11,155 nt of DNA from Dehalococcoidia bacterium (GCA_022823105.1 JAJDXU010000047.1:1-11155); one strand, 5' to 3'; shown: positions 1-6,836, numbered from the stretch's first letter. Numbers and translations are program-made. Notes: a model not told the origin generated them from the letters alone.

Positions 1-388
1 GGAAGGAAAAGCCGATTTCCCGCTCATTTCCTCTCGGTTCCGCCCATTCAAGTAGGGCGTTTGGCGGGTCGTGGCGCTGAATTGGGGGCCGATGGCAGGG
101 TTTTGGAGGCGTTTTTGGCGGAGTTGGCGGGCGAATGAGCGGGTTGGGGAGGAGGTTCGCGGTGTTGGGTAGTGGGCATTGGGGCGGTTGTCGCGGGCCT
201 GGGTGTCGGGTTGGAATTACGGCGCTGGGTAGTATGGTACGGATGGAGGGAGGGTTAGAGCAAGGCAGCAATGTCAGCGCGGCAGGGCTGTGTGCGTTGG
301 AGTTTTTGTGGGATTTGGGTGATGATGGGGGCGATGGCACGTCTTTTTTGCCACCAAAGGCAGGTGAATCACAAAAAGTTGGGCGTTT

Positions 389-414
389 TGGCACGGATAT
401 TGCTGTCCGTGCCA
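389..414. repeat. Perfect 9-bp inverted repeat (stem-loop)
   Basis: TGGCACGGA at 389-397 is the exact reverse complement of TCCGTGCCA at 406-414, leaving an 8-base loop. No T-tract follows the stem on either strand: four T's lie just left of it on the +, which become A's on the -. It is therefore not a standard intrinsic terminator. It lies about 100 bases past the stop of the - strand gene ending at 518, so a role at the mRNA 3' end is possible but unproven. Confidence 0.4.
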
Positions 415-474
415 CTTGAATTAGGGCGGCGGGGGCGCTCGCAGTTGCAGGTTGCGCGAACCGGGTACGGGAGA

Positions 475-495
475 GGGCGGATACTCGACCCGCCC
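475..495 (-). terminator. Weak GC-rich stem-loop after the surface-protein gene
   Basis: GGGCGG (475-480) pairs with CCGCCC (490-495) around a 9-base loop, starting 22 bases past the stop codon of the - strand gene. On the - strand it is followed only by TCTCCC, so the U-tract is poor. It is a possible transcript end, given with low confidence. Confidence 0.25.
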
Positions 496-517
496 CTTGT
501 TGATTGCGCCGAATCGG

Positions 518-1270
518 CTATTGCCAGGTCAGCCTTCGCCGGTACAGCAGAAGGGAGACTCCAACCATAGCGATGAGCAATCCGAGTACGATGACGAAGC
601 CGGGCAGCAACGGCATTCCCCCGTAGCTAACGGAGTTCAAATACGACTGAGGTGAGTCGGACGGCACCAACCCGAGCTCGTTGCCGGAGGGAACGGTCAG
701 ATCGGTGGTGACCCCGCCGTTGGCCGGCCGAGCGCCGGCATCCGAGGCCGAGCCATCTCCGGATCCGGTCCCTGCGTTCGAACTCTCGGCGACAGCCGAG
801 CCGGCCGCAACGTTACCGGAAGGGTTGCTGATCACGGCCGTCGGCAGGTCGATAAAGTTGAGGTCCAGGACGCGGGTTTCGCCCTGGCCGCGGAACAAAA
901 CATCCTGGTCCGCCTCAACGCGCCCGGAGTCGTCGAGTAACCAGAAGGTGACCATACGTCCATCAGGGCGGATCTGGCCCGGTTCAACCCGGACCTGATA
1001 TATGCCGTCTTCGCCAGTGATGACCGGTTCCGTCTGGAATCCGTGTTCGCAACCGCCGAGGCAGGCGACCAGCGAGACTCCCGACGGGGCGGCGCGGTTG
1101 TCGGCGTAGGCATGGCCTTCGAAGACTTCCCAGTCGTTGTTGACACTGGATGCCTTGGGCTCGTCCGGTCCCGCGGCCAGGGAGGCCAACAAGGTGGTCA
1201 GCATCAGGAGTCCCGTGAAAATGGCCGCGACTCTGGATCTGGCGCTATGCCGCAAAAAAAGGTTATTCAT
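518..1270 (-). CDS. Secreted beta-sandwich protein with C-terminal membrane anchor
   Basis: This 250-residue protein has the plan of a surface protein. A basic N-terminus (R7, R11, R13) is followed by a hydrophobic segment at about 14-33, which reads as a signal peptide or signal anchor. Residues about 49-145 look like one beta-sandwich of the carboxypeptidase-regulatory-like kind, with an AP-G-V strand, a 'T-E-D-G-I-Y' turn and alternating hydrophobic strands. Two cysteines, C70 and C74, sit in a CLGGC loop. Residues about 148-190 are a Ser/Gly/Ala-rich linker. A membrane helix at 224-243 is followed by RRR (244-246). The ATG at 1270 has GGAG seven bases upstream. The gene diverges from the transporter ATPase gene and stands alone. 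I do not recognise a named family. It is probably anchored outside the membrane with a short cytoplasmic tail, and its ligand is unknown. Confidence 0.8.
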   Translation of the reverse strand: MNNLFLRHSARSRVAAIFTGLLMLTTLLASLAAGPDEPKASSVNNDWEVFEGHAYADNRAAPSGVSLVACLGGCEHGFQTEPVITGEDGIYQVRVEPGQIRPDGRMVTFWLLDDSGRVEADQDVLFRGQGETRVLDLNFIDLPTAVISNPSGNVAAGSAVAESSNAGTGSGDGSASDAGARPANGGVTTDLTVPSGNELGLVPSDSPQSYLNSVSYGGMPLLPGFVIVLGLLIAMVGVSLLLYRRRLTWQ

Positions 1271-1381
1271 GTGTCTGCTCCAAAAGAAATATTTGGCCGG
1301 CTGGCAGGCCCTAACACGGAGGAAACAGTTTTTAAGATGTTAAACGTCGAACGCCGGAGTCGCGCAGAACAGCACAGGCGA

Positions 1382-1409
1382 ATTTTTGGAAATTTTAGCC
1401 ATTTGACAA
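1382..1409 (-). promoter_or_regulatory. Candidate promoter for the surface-protein gene
   Basis: On the - strand TTGTCA (1409-1404) matches the -35 consensus at five of six bases. After a 16-base spacer comes AAAAAT (1387-1382), four of six to the -10 consensus. The surrounding AT-rich patch contrasts with the GC-rich genes. It would give a leader of roughly 105 bases before the ATG at 1270. The evidence is only pattern matching. Confidence 0.25.
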
Positions 1410-1439
1410 GAAAATGCCGTCAGGCACTCGGTTCATCGA

Positions 1440-1486
1440 TGCCGGTCTTGCCACTGGGTAATGTTTACGTTACGCTACGCCCGGCA
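1440..1486 (+). promoter_or_regulatory. Nested stem-loop in the leader of the transporter operon
   Basis: TGCCGG (1440-1445) can pair with CCGGCA (1481-1486). Inside that arch lies a second hairpin, GTAATG/CGTTAC (1458-1463 with 1468-1473, one U-G pair, loop TTTA). As DNA, the inner element is a near-palindrome, GTAA(N8)TTAC, as expected of a dimeric repressor site. The outer stem ends only three bases before the ribosome-binding site at 1490-1495, so the structure could influence translation. It matches no riboswitch class I know. Confidence 0.3.
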
Positions 1487-1500
1487 CTGAGGAGGGACAC

Positions 1501-2514
1501 ATGGCAGTCGCTGATTCTCGTCCGATATTGGAAGTAAAGGACCTCCGAACGTATTTCCACACGCGCACCGGCGTGGTCAAGGCGGTGGATGGGGTGAACT
1601 TCGAACTCTACCCTGGAGAGACGCTGGGTGTGGTGGGAGAGTCGGGTTCGGGCAAGAGCATGACGTCGCTATCGATCATGGGGCTGGTGCCACAACCGGC
1701 CGGTCGGATCGAGGATGGATCGCAAATTCTCTACCGGGGCGAGAACCTGCTGGAGAAATCAGCCGCGGAGATGCGCCAGATTCGGGGCAAAGAGATCTGC
1801 ATGATCCTTCAGGACCCGATGACCTCCCTGAACCCGGTCTATACGGTTGGAAACCAGGTCATCGAGACGCTGCGGCAAAGCGATGAAACCCAACGCAGCA
1901 CGAGCCTGAAACAGCGCGCCATAGAACTCCTGTCCAAAGTGAAGATTCCTGCGCCCGACTCGCGGTTCACGAACTTCCCGCACCAGATGTCCGGCGGCAT
2001 GCGACAACGGGTGGTGGGCGCGATCGCCATGGCCGGCTCTCCGAACGTCCTGATCGCCGACGAGGCGACCACGTCGCTGGACGCAACGATCCAATACCAA
2101 TACCTGGCTCTGCTGAAGGAACTGCAGGACGAGACGGGCATGGCGATCATATTCGTCACCCACGACTTTGGAATCGTGGCGAAAATGTGCGACCGCGTGG
2201 CGGTGATGTATGCCGGTCGAATCGCCGAAATTGCGGATGTGCGGGCGCTGTTCAACAACCCACAGCACCCATACACGGAGGCGTTGATGCGATCCGTTCC
2301 CAACGTGGACGAGGACATCGACTTCCTCTACTCAATCGAAGGACAGCCGCCGGCGCTGGACAATCTCCCACCCGGATGCTCTTTCGCCGACCGATGTCCG
2401 TACGTTTTCGACAGATGCCTGGAAGAGTTCCCGCCAGCCGTGGTCTCTGACGAACGCCATGTAGCGACGTGCTGGCGACTGGTTCCCGAATTCGCCAATC
2501 AGGAGGCTCGCTGA
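1501..2514 (+). CDS. oppD: Peptide/nickel ABC transporter ATPase, OppD/DppD type
   Basis: This 337-residue cytoplasmic ATPase would power uptake of peptides or a related solute (nickel, oligosaccharide) with a partner ATPase and two permeases. Its motifs are Walker A GESGSGKS (46-53), Q-loop Q104, signature MSGGMRQR (163-170), Walker B ending in D187-E188 and switch H221. The C-terminal oligopeptide/dipeptide domain carries C293, C299, C306 and C324. The length is normal for the family. The ATG at 1501 follows AGGAGG by five bases, so the start is secure. Two spots differ from the usual OppD: the signature begins MSGG, and the residues after the Walker B acid read DEATTSLD where DEPTTALD is typical. 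The next gene is a paralogous ATPase whose start codon overlaps this stop. No permease or binding-protein gene is in view, so the true substrate cannot be read from context. Confidence 0.92.
   Translation: MAVADSRPILEVKDLRTYFHTRTGVVKAVDGVNFELYPGETLGVVGESGSGKSMTSLSIMGLVPQPAGRIEDGSQILYRGENLLEKSAAEMRQIRGKEICMILQDPMTSLNPVYTVGNQVIETLRQSDETQRSTSLKQRAIELLSKVKIPAPDSRFTNFPHQMSGGMRQRVVGAIAMAGSPNVLIADEATTSLDATIQYQYLALLKELQDETGMAIIFVTHDFGIVAKMCDRVAVMYAGRIAEIADVRALFNNPQHPYTEALMRSVPNVDEDIDFLYSIEGQPPALDNLPPGCSFADRCPYVFDRCLEEFPPAVVSDERHVATCWRLVPEFANQEAR
2501..2506 (+). promoter_or_regulatory. Ribosome-binding site fixing the OppF start
   Basis: AGGAGG lies seven bases before the ATG at 2514. This favours that start over the in-frame ATG at 2469, which would add 15 residues overlapping the upstream gene. 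The stop TGA (2512-2514) and the start ATG (2514-2516) share one A, which suggests translational coupling. Confidence 0.8.
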
Positions 2515-3527
2515 TGACCCAACCAGTGGCGGACGCTGCCGTCCCCGCCAGCAATGGCAATGGCAACGCGATCATCGAGCTGGAGAATATCCGGAAATAC
2601 TTCCCCATAACGCGGGGTGTGCTGCTGCGTCGGCTGGTGGGGGAAGTCAAAGCCGTCGACGGGGTCTCCTTCCAGATCAAGGAAGGCGAGACCTATAGCC
2701 TGGTGGGAGAGTCGGGATGCGGCAAGACCACCACGGCGCGGATGGTGCTCCAGGTTGAAACGCCCAGCGAGGGGGTGATGAAGTTCAACGGCAAGGACGC
2801 GAGCCGGTTGACGGGACCGGAACGCCGAGAATACCGCGCCTCCGTGCAGGCGGTTTTCCAGGATCCGTGGAGTTCCCTGAACCCTCGGATGAGGGTCGGG
2901 TCGATCATATTGGAACCGTTGCTGACGAACCAACCGATGGGCAAGCACGAAGCCCAAGAGCACCTGGAAACGCTGCTGCGAGACGTGGGCCTCCGCCAAG
3001 CGCAGGGCGAGTATTACCCGCACGAGTTCAGCGGCGGGCAGCGGCAGCGCATCGCGATTGCGAGGGCGTTGTCCCTGCGTCCGAAGCTGATTGTGCTTGA
3101 CGAGCCGGTTTCAGCCCTGGACGTGTCGATTCGCGCCCAAATCATGAACCTGCTCAGGCAGCTGCAGGACCAATACGGTGTGAGCTTCCTGTTGATCGCG
3201 CACAACCTGGCTACTGTGCGATACATGAGCCACCAAGTGGGCGTGATGTACCTGGGCCGGATGGTTGAGCAGGCACCGGTGCGTGAGTTGTTCGCCAACC
3301 CGAGTCACCCATACACCAAAGCGCTGATCGCGGCGTCGCTGCCATCGCATCCGGACATCGAACGGGAGGAAATGGTGATTTCCGGCGAGGTGCCGTCGCC
3401 GTTGAACCCCCCCACGGGGTGTCACTTCCATCCGCGTTGCCCGATGGTAATGGAACGGTGTTCGGTGGATGATCCCGTACTGCGGCAGTTGTCCCCCGTC
3501 CACGAGGTTGCCTGCCACCTGTTCTAG
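2514..3527 (+). CDS. oppF: Peptide/nickel ABC transporter ATPase, OppF/DppF type
   Basis: This is the second ATPase of a heterodimeric ABC importer, 337 residues from the chosen start. All nucleotide-site motifs are canonical: Walker A GESGCGKT (65-72), Q-loop Q116, signature FSGGQRQR (172-179), Walker B LIVLDEP (192-198), D-loop SALD and switch H230 in the sequence IAHN. The C-terminal domain has C303, C309, C316 and C334, with the same spacing as in the OppD-like partner. A Ser/Asn/Gly-rich stretch of about 18 residues precedes the ATPase fold. It is coupled to oppD by a one-base overlap and is followed after six bases by a glycosyltransferase gene in the same direction. The OppD/OppF assignment follows from domain order and motif type; DppF or a nickel-type NikE cannot be excluded. 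Confidence 0.92.
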   Translation: MTQPVADAAVPASNGNGNAIIELENIRKYFPITRGVLLRRLVGEVKAVDGVSFQIKEGETYSLVGESGCGKTTTARMVLQVETPSEGVMKFNGKDASRLTGPERREYRASVQAVFQDPWSSLNPRMRVGSIILEPLLTNQPMGKHEAQEHLETLLRDVGLRQAQGEYYPHEFSGGQRQRIAIARALSLRPKLIVLDEPVSALDVSIRAQIMNLLRQLQDQYGVSFLLIAHNLATVRYMSHQVGVMYLGRMVEQAPVRELFANPSHPYTKALIAASLPSHPDIEREEMVISGEVPSPLNPPTGCHFHPRCPMVMERCSVDDPVLRQLSPVHEVACHLF

Positions 3528-3533
3528 CCGCGC

Positions 3534-5882
3534 ATGAGCCCTGACCGGGCGTGCGCCCGGTGCGGCGCGATCAGGCATAGCCGGGCGGGCGTATGTCCGT
3601 CCTGCGGTCACGACGCGGTCGTGTCGGCCGCGAGTTCCGCCTTAGCGCCGGTCGAACCGTCTGGGCCCCCTTCACGATGCCACCACTGCGGAGCGGATTT
3701 TAATTGGGCGGTGCCCGATTGCACGGAATGCGGCAGGCGAGTGTACGCGGTGTGCCCGGGCTGCCTGGTGGCGAACCCCCTGGGCGTCCGGCACTGCATG
3801 TACTGTGGAGTTGCGATGTCCGCCGGTGCACACGGGGCGTACCGGATGCGTACGCCACGTTTTGCTGGCGCGGTGGGGTCGCTCACCCGAATGTTGGGAT
3901 GGGCTATTCCTGAAAAATACCAGCCTTATTTGCTTCCCTTTGGTTTGTTGGCCATCGCTGCGGCGCAACTGACGTTCAACGTGGGGGAGCCGGACCAATT
4001 GCCGCTCGCTGGCGTGTTCGCGATCCTGGCAGGCATCTGCGCGGTCGCGTGGTGGGCGGCCGCAGTGGGCCAGCAGACGATACCGCGCGACCGGGGCAAT
4101 GGCGTTGGGGTTGCGGATGCAATGAGGCGTGCGGACCCAGCCATGGCCTTAATGCCGAAAGTCATCCTCTCGTGCCTTGGCGCTTTGTTATTGGGGGTGT
4201 TGCTGTTCCGGGTGCTGAGCGGCGCGGACAACACCTGGGACGTGGGGTTGTGGCTGCTGTCGATCGGCGCGATTGCGACGCTGTTCGTCCCCGACTGGTT
4301 TTGGAGAGCGGTCAAGACACCGGCCCTCCTCCGGAGGAGCAGGGAATGGGAATTCATCAAAGAGAACTGGCGCGGTGCACTGCCCCTGTTGGCTATATTG
4401 ATCGTTTACGGCGTCGTTACCATCCCGAATCTGACGGCCTGGCGCTACGCCGCGCTGGGCGACGAGTACCTGTTTTACGAGCACGCGCGTGCCGCTCTCG
4501 AGGGCGGCACTACGCAACCGTTCAGCCAAAACGGCGTGTACGACAACAATCCAGAGTTCAACACGTTATACAAAGCGGCGTGGATGGGGATATTTGGAGG
4601 CGGGCATTTCGGTTGGAAGATGACCGGCGTTGCCAGCATGATGCTTGCGGTTTTCGGGCTATACGCGCTGGGGAGGATCCTGGGTGGGCGGGGAATGGCG
4701 ATCGCGGCGGCGGGACTGTTCGCCGCTAGCCATTACCTGCTGGGATTGTTGCACGGAGGGTACAACCACCTGGACGCGTTGCCGATCATGATCTGGACGC
4801 TGGTTGCATTCGTGATGGGCGTGCGGAACAGGGACCCGTGGCCGCTCTTCCTGGCCGGGGTCGGCGTGGGCATCGGGTTTTATTTTCACTATTCGGCGAG
4901 GATCGTTGGCCCGGTGATGTTGCTGGCGGCGTTGGCATCGGTACATCCACGGGATTACCTGCGTTTCTGGCCGGTGATTGCCGGATTCGCGCTGGCGGCA
5001 TGGCCGACGCTACTGCTGGAACAAGGGGACATCCTGACCAAAATGGTTGAACAGACGCCGGCGGGATACTCACCGGTGGTCGTCGGATCGGCCGGCGAGC
5101 GTTTGCTGTCGAACATCAAGCTGAATCTGCCCGCGGTTTTCTTCAATGCGAGTTCGCACACCTATGTTGGCGGTGCGCTTCTGGACCCAGTGTCGGGCGC
5201 CCTGGCGGCCATTGGGTTGGGGCTGGCCATCGGAACGTGGGACAGGCTGGCGTCAAAACTATGCCTGATCTGGCTGGCAGTCGCATTCCTGGCAACTGGC
5301 CTCACGTCGCCGTACCCGACGACGGCCATAACGCGGTTGTTCCCTATGGTTCCGGCGTTGGCTCTCCTGGGCGGTTTAGCCATCGCCACCGGGTACAACC
5401 AGACGGCGGGCAAGTTGCGGCGATTGCCGACCACCGCCATGCGAGCGGCCGCACCAATCGCGCTGACACTGGTACTTGTCGCTGTGCTGGGCCTGAACCA
5501 GTACCGGGCGCTGGTGGGCACGCACGAGGAATTCCACTACACCCGAGAATCATTGGCGGTGGGGGCGTCCCGGACGCACCAATGCGAAGGGGAACCCGGA
5601 AACACGGTGTTCGCCGGAGTCCACCCGGAATCGACGCTCAGCAAGGTAATTGCCAGCTATTCACCGGGCAGAGTTCAACCTACCGCCGTCCCGTTTTCAG
5701 AGTTTGACATAGAAGAACAGTTACAAGCTCCGGCGTGCGTGATAATCCATGATGCCGACAGCACAGAAGGTCGGTGGGTGATGGAACAACTTCGGAAGCG
5801 ATACCCGTCGGGCGCTTTTTACACGTACACCACGCCATCGAACAAAAGCAGGGTAGAGTTCTTTCACATCCCGAACACGTGA
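3534..5882 (+). CDS. GT-C (PMT/ArnT-like) membrane glycosyltransferase with three N-terminal zinc ribbons
   Basis: This 782-residue integral membrane protein has three parts. Residues 7-91 hold three CX2C-X10-CX2C zinc ribbons: C7/C10/C21/C24, C49/C52/C63/C66 and C74/C77/C88/C91. Four membrane helices follow (about 132-148, 156-178, 207-227, 234-254). A GT-C core starts with a helix at 283-299, whose next loop carries GDE (309-311), the place of the catalytic acid in PMT/ArnT enzymes. About nine further helices run to 655, with RLFPMVPALALLGG at 601-614. The last 125 residues form a soluble domain. With the ribbons in the cytoplasm, this topology puts GDE outside, as expected for an enzyme using polyprenyl-phosphate sugars; donor and acceptor are unknown. 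The ATG at 3534 lies six bases past the oppF stop with no clear ribosome-binding site, so it is probably translationally coupled. The zinc-ribbon fusion is unusual. Confidence 0.8.
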   Translation: MSPDRACARCGAIRHSRAGVCPSCGHDAVVSAASSALAPVEPSGPPSRCHHCGADFNWAVPDCTECGRRVYAVCPGCLVANPLGVRHCMYCGVAMSAGAHGAYRMRTPRFAGAVGSLTRMLGWAIPEKYQPYLLPFGLLAIAAAQLTFNVGEPDQLPLAGVFAILAGICAVAWWAAAVGQQTIPRDRGNGVGVADAMRRADPAMALMPKVILSCLGALLLGVLLFRVLSGADNTWDVGLWLLSIGAIATLFVPDWFWRAVKTPALLRRSREWEFIKENWRGALPLLAILIVYGVVTIPNLTAWRYAALGDEYLFYEHARAALEGGTTQPFSQNGVYDNNPEFNTLYKAAWMGIFGGGHFGWKMTGVASMMLAVFGLYALGRILGGRGMAIAAAGLFAASHYLLGLLHGGYNHLDALPIMIWTLVAFVMGVRNRDPWPLFLAGVGVGIGFYFHYSARIVGPVMLLAALASVHPRDYLRFWPVIAGFALAAWPTLLLEQGDILTKMVEQTPAGYSPVVVGSAGERLLSNIKLNLPAVFFNASSHTYVGGALLDPVSGALAAIGLGLAIGTWDRLASKLCLIWLAVAFLATGLTSPYPTTAITRLFPMVPALALLGGLAIATGYNQTAGKLRRLPTTAMRAAAPIALTLVLVAVLGLNQYRALVGTHEEFHYTRESLAVGASRTHQCEGEPGNTVFAGVHPESTLSKVIASYSPGRVQPTAVPFSEFDIEEQLQAPACVIIHDADSTEGRWVMEQLRKRYPSGAFYTYTTPSNKSRVEFFHIPNT

Positions 5883-5903
5883 TGCGTCACCACGATTGAC
5901 GCA
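5883..5903. repeat. 7-bp inverted repeat after the glycosyltransferase gene
   Basis: TGCGTCA (5883-5889) and TGACGCA (5897-5903) flank a 7-base spacer, starting directly after the stop codon. No T-tract follows. It could be a weak transcript-end stem or an operator for the PAS gene downstream; the sequence does not decide between them. Confidence 0.3.
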
Positions 5904-5921
5904 AAGAGGCATTGAAAGTTA

Positions 5922-5950
5922 TTGAGCAATCTGGGAATCGTGTTGATACT
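5922..5950 (+). promoter_or_regulatory. Candidate promoter for the PAS gene
   Basis: TTGAGC (5922-5927), a 17-base spacer and GATACT (5945-5950) each match the sigma-70 consensus at four of six bases. They lie in an AT-rich 111-base gap, 43 bases before the ATG at 5994. The match is modest. It is offered because the gap size and local base composition suggest that the PAS gene has its own promoter. Confidence 0.25.
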
Positions 5951-5993
5951 TTGGCTGTTATATCAGGTTTAGACCAAGGGCAGGTCCGGAACA

Positions 5994-6632
5994 ATGAACC
6001 TGGATAGCCACCGCACCGAACAAGGGACACGCGCCGACTTTCAAACGCTCGTTGATACTTCCCCCGTGGGGTTAATCGTAGTTGATGCCAGGACCGGCAA
6101 GTTTGTTTCGGTCAACGAGGAGGCACAGCGCTTGTTCAACGCCACCGGCGAATCGGGCGTTTCCATGGAGGAACTGTTGCCACGTTTGGCATTCCGGCGG
6201 CGGGACGGACGGGAGATACCCATTGAAGATCTCCCGTTATTGCGAGCGCTGCGCACGAGCGAGACCGTCCGCAGGGAGGGAGCGGTTTTCCGTCTCCCGG
6301 ATGGCCAGTCGGTGCCCACAATCATCAACGCCGCACCAATCTTGTCAACGGAAAGGGAAATTACCGCGGTGGTTGTGGCGTTCCATGACATGACACGATT
6401 CGATGAAATGGAACGCCTCAGATCGCAGTTTCTGAACATGGTGAGCCAGGAACTGCTCAGCGCCCTGGCATCGATCAAGGAGACAGCCGTTGCAGGGCTG
6501 GACTCCTCACTAGAACTTGACGCAGCGGGGCCGCGTCGGCTGTTCAGAAGAATTGACGAACAGGCAGATCACATGCAGAGCCTGATCGGCGACCTGCTGA
6601 ATGTGGTCCAAACCCAATCCGAAGCCCCGTGA
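5994..6632 (+). CDS. PAS-domain protein with degenerate HisKA helix, no kinase domain
   Basis: This 212-residue soluble protein has no signal peptide or membrane helix. Residues about 15-135 form a PAS sensor domain, starting 'LVDTSPVGLIVVDA' and ending 'VAFHDMTRFDEMERLR'. Residues 139-206 resemble the two-helix dimerisation domain of histidine kinases. The H-box, normally SHELRTPL, reads SQELLSAL here: glutamine (Q152) replaces the phosphoacceptor histidine, and the RTP motif is lost. The second helix is well preserved (RRIDEQADHMQSLIGDLLN). The protein stops where the ATP-binding domain should begin, and neither the next bases in frame nor the other + frames encode a kinase remnant. It may be a dimeric sensor or regulator without kinase activity, or a relic. 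The ATG at 5994 has only a weak ribosome-binding site. It sits alone between two convergent blocks. Confidence 0.8.
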   Translation: MNLDSHRTEQGTRADFQTLVDTSPVGLIVVDARTGKFVSVNEEAQRLFNATGESGVSMEELLPRLAFRRRDGREIPIEDLPLLRALRTSETVRREGAVFRLPDGQSVPTIINAAPILSTEREITAVVVAFHDMTRFDEMERLRSQFLNMVSQELLSALASIKETAVAGLDSSLELDAAGPRRLFRRIDEQADHMQSLIGDLLNVVQTQSEAP

Positions 6633-6801
6633 GTCAACCTTTAGCCCAACTCCACAGATTTGATCTCTCGATGGCCTCAGATTATTTTGCAGCGTTCAGG
6701 GCGATGGCATTGCAAATGCGGGCTCCCTTCACTATTGCAAAAGCAGGGATAGAGCAACAAAAGCGGAGGCACATCTTTGATGGACCAAGCTATTGCGGTC
6801 A

Positions 6802-6836
6802 TTGGATTCCTGTATCGGCCGATGACGGGAATCCGA
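6802..6836. repeat. Nested stem-loop between convergent genes
   Basis: GGATTCCTGT (6804-6813) pairs with ACGGGAATCC (6825-6834), with one T-G wobble, and two further outer pairs are possible. The loop contains the perfect 10-base palindrome ATCGGCCGAT (6814-6823). The element lies in the 289-base gap (6633-6921) between genes that converge, where a two-way terminator would be expected. There is no T-tract on either side. I found no gene in this gap. Confidence 0.4.

Larger units (their letters stand above)
1..517. other. Gene-free G-rich region
   Basis: I see no supportable gene here. The + strand open frames at 135-419 and 271-570 overlap each other, lack a convincing ribosome-binding site and encode low-complexity Gly/Arg-rich peptides with no recognisable domain. 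From about 60 to 340 the + strand is very rich in G and poor in C, with many GGG runs, for example at 141-143, 146-149, 167-169, 174-176, 181-184, 195-197, 201-203 and 208-210. The octamer TGGGTAGT occurs twice, 60 bases apart (166-173 and 226-233). The stretch ends with stem-loops at 389-414 and 475-495. It may be a decayed gene or the 3' flank of the - strand gene at 518. Confidence 0.5.

Noticed and set aside
1..14. GGAAGGAAAAGCC, resembling the conserved GGAAGGAAGCAGC loop of bacterial signal recognition particle RNA
   Set aside because: The match breaks after eight bases, and the flanks do not form the paired hairpin of that RNA.
135..570. Two overlapping + strand open frames (135-419 and 271-570)
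   Set aside because: They encode Gly/Arg-rich low-complexity peptides with no domain or good ribosome-binding site, overlap each other, and one runs into the end of the - strand gene. Long frames are expected by chance in GC-rich DNA.
5970..5993. CAGGTCCGGAA before the PAS start, resembling part of a signal recognition particle RNA motif
   Set aside because: The rest of that motif is absent and the sequence runs straight into a coding start.
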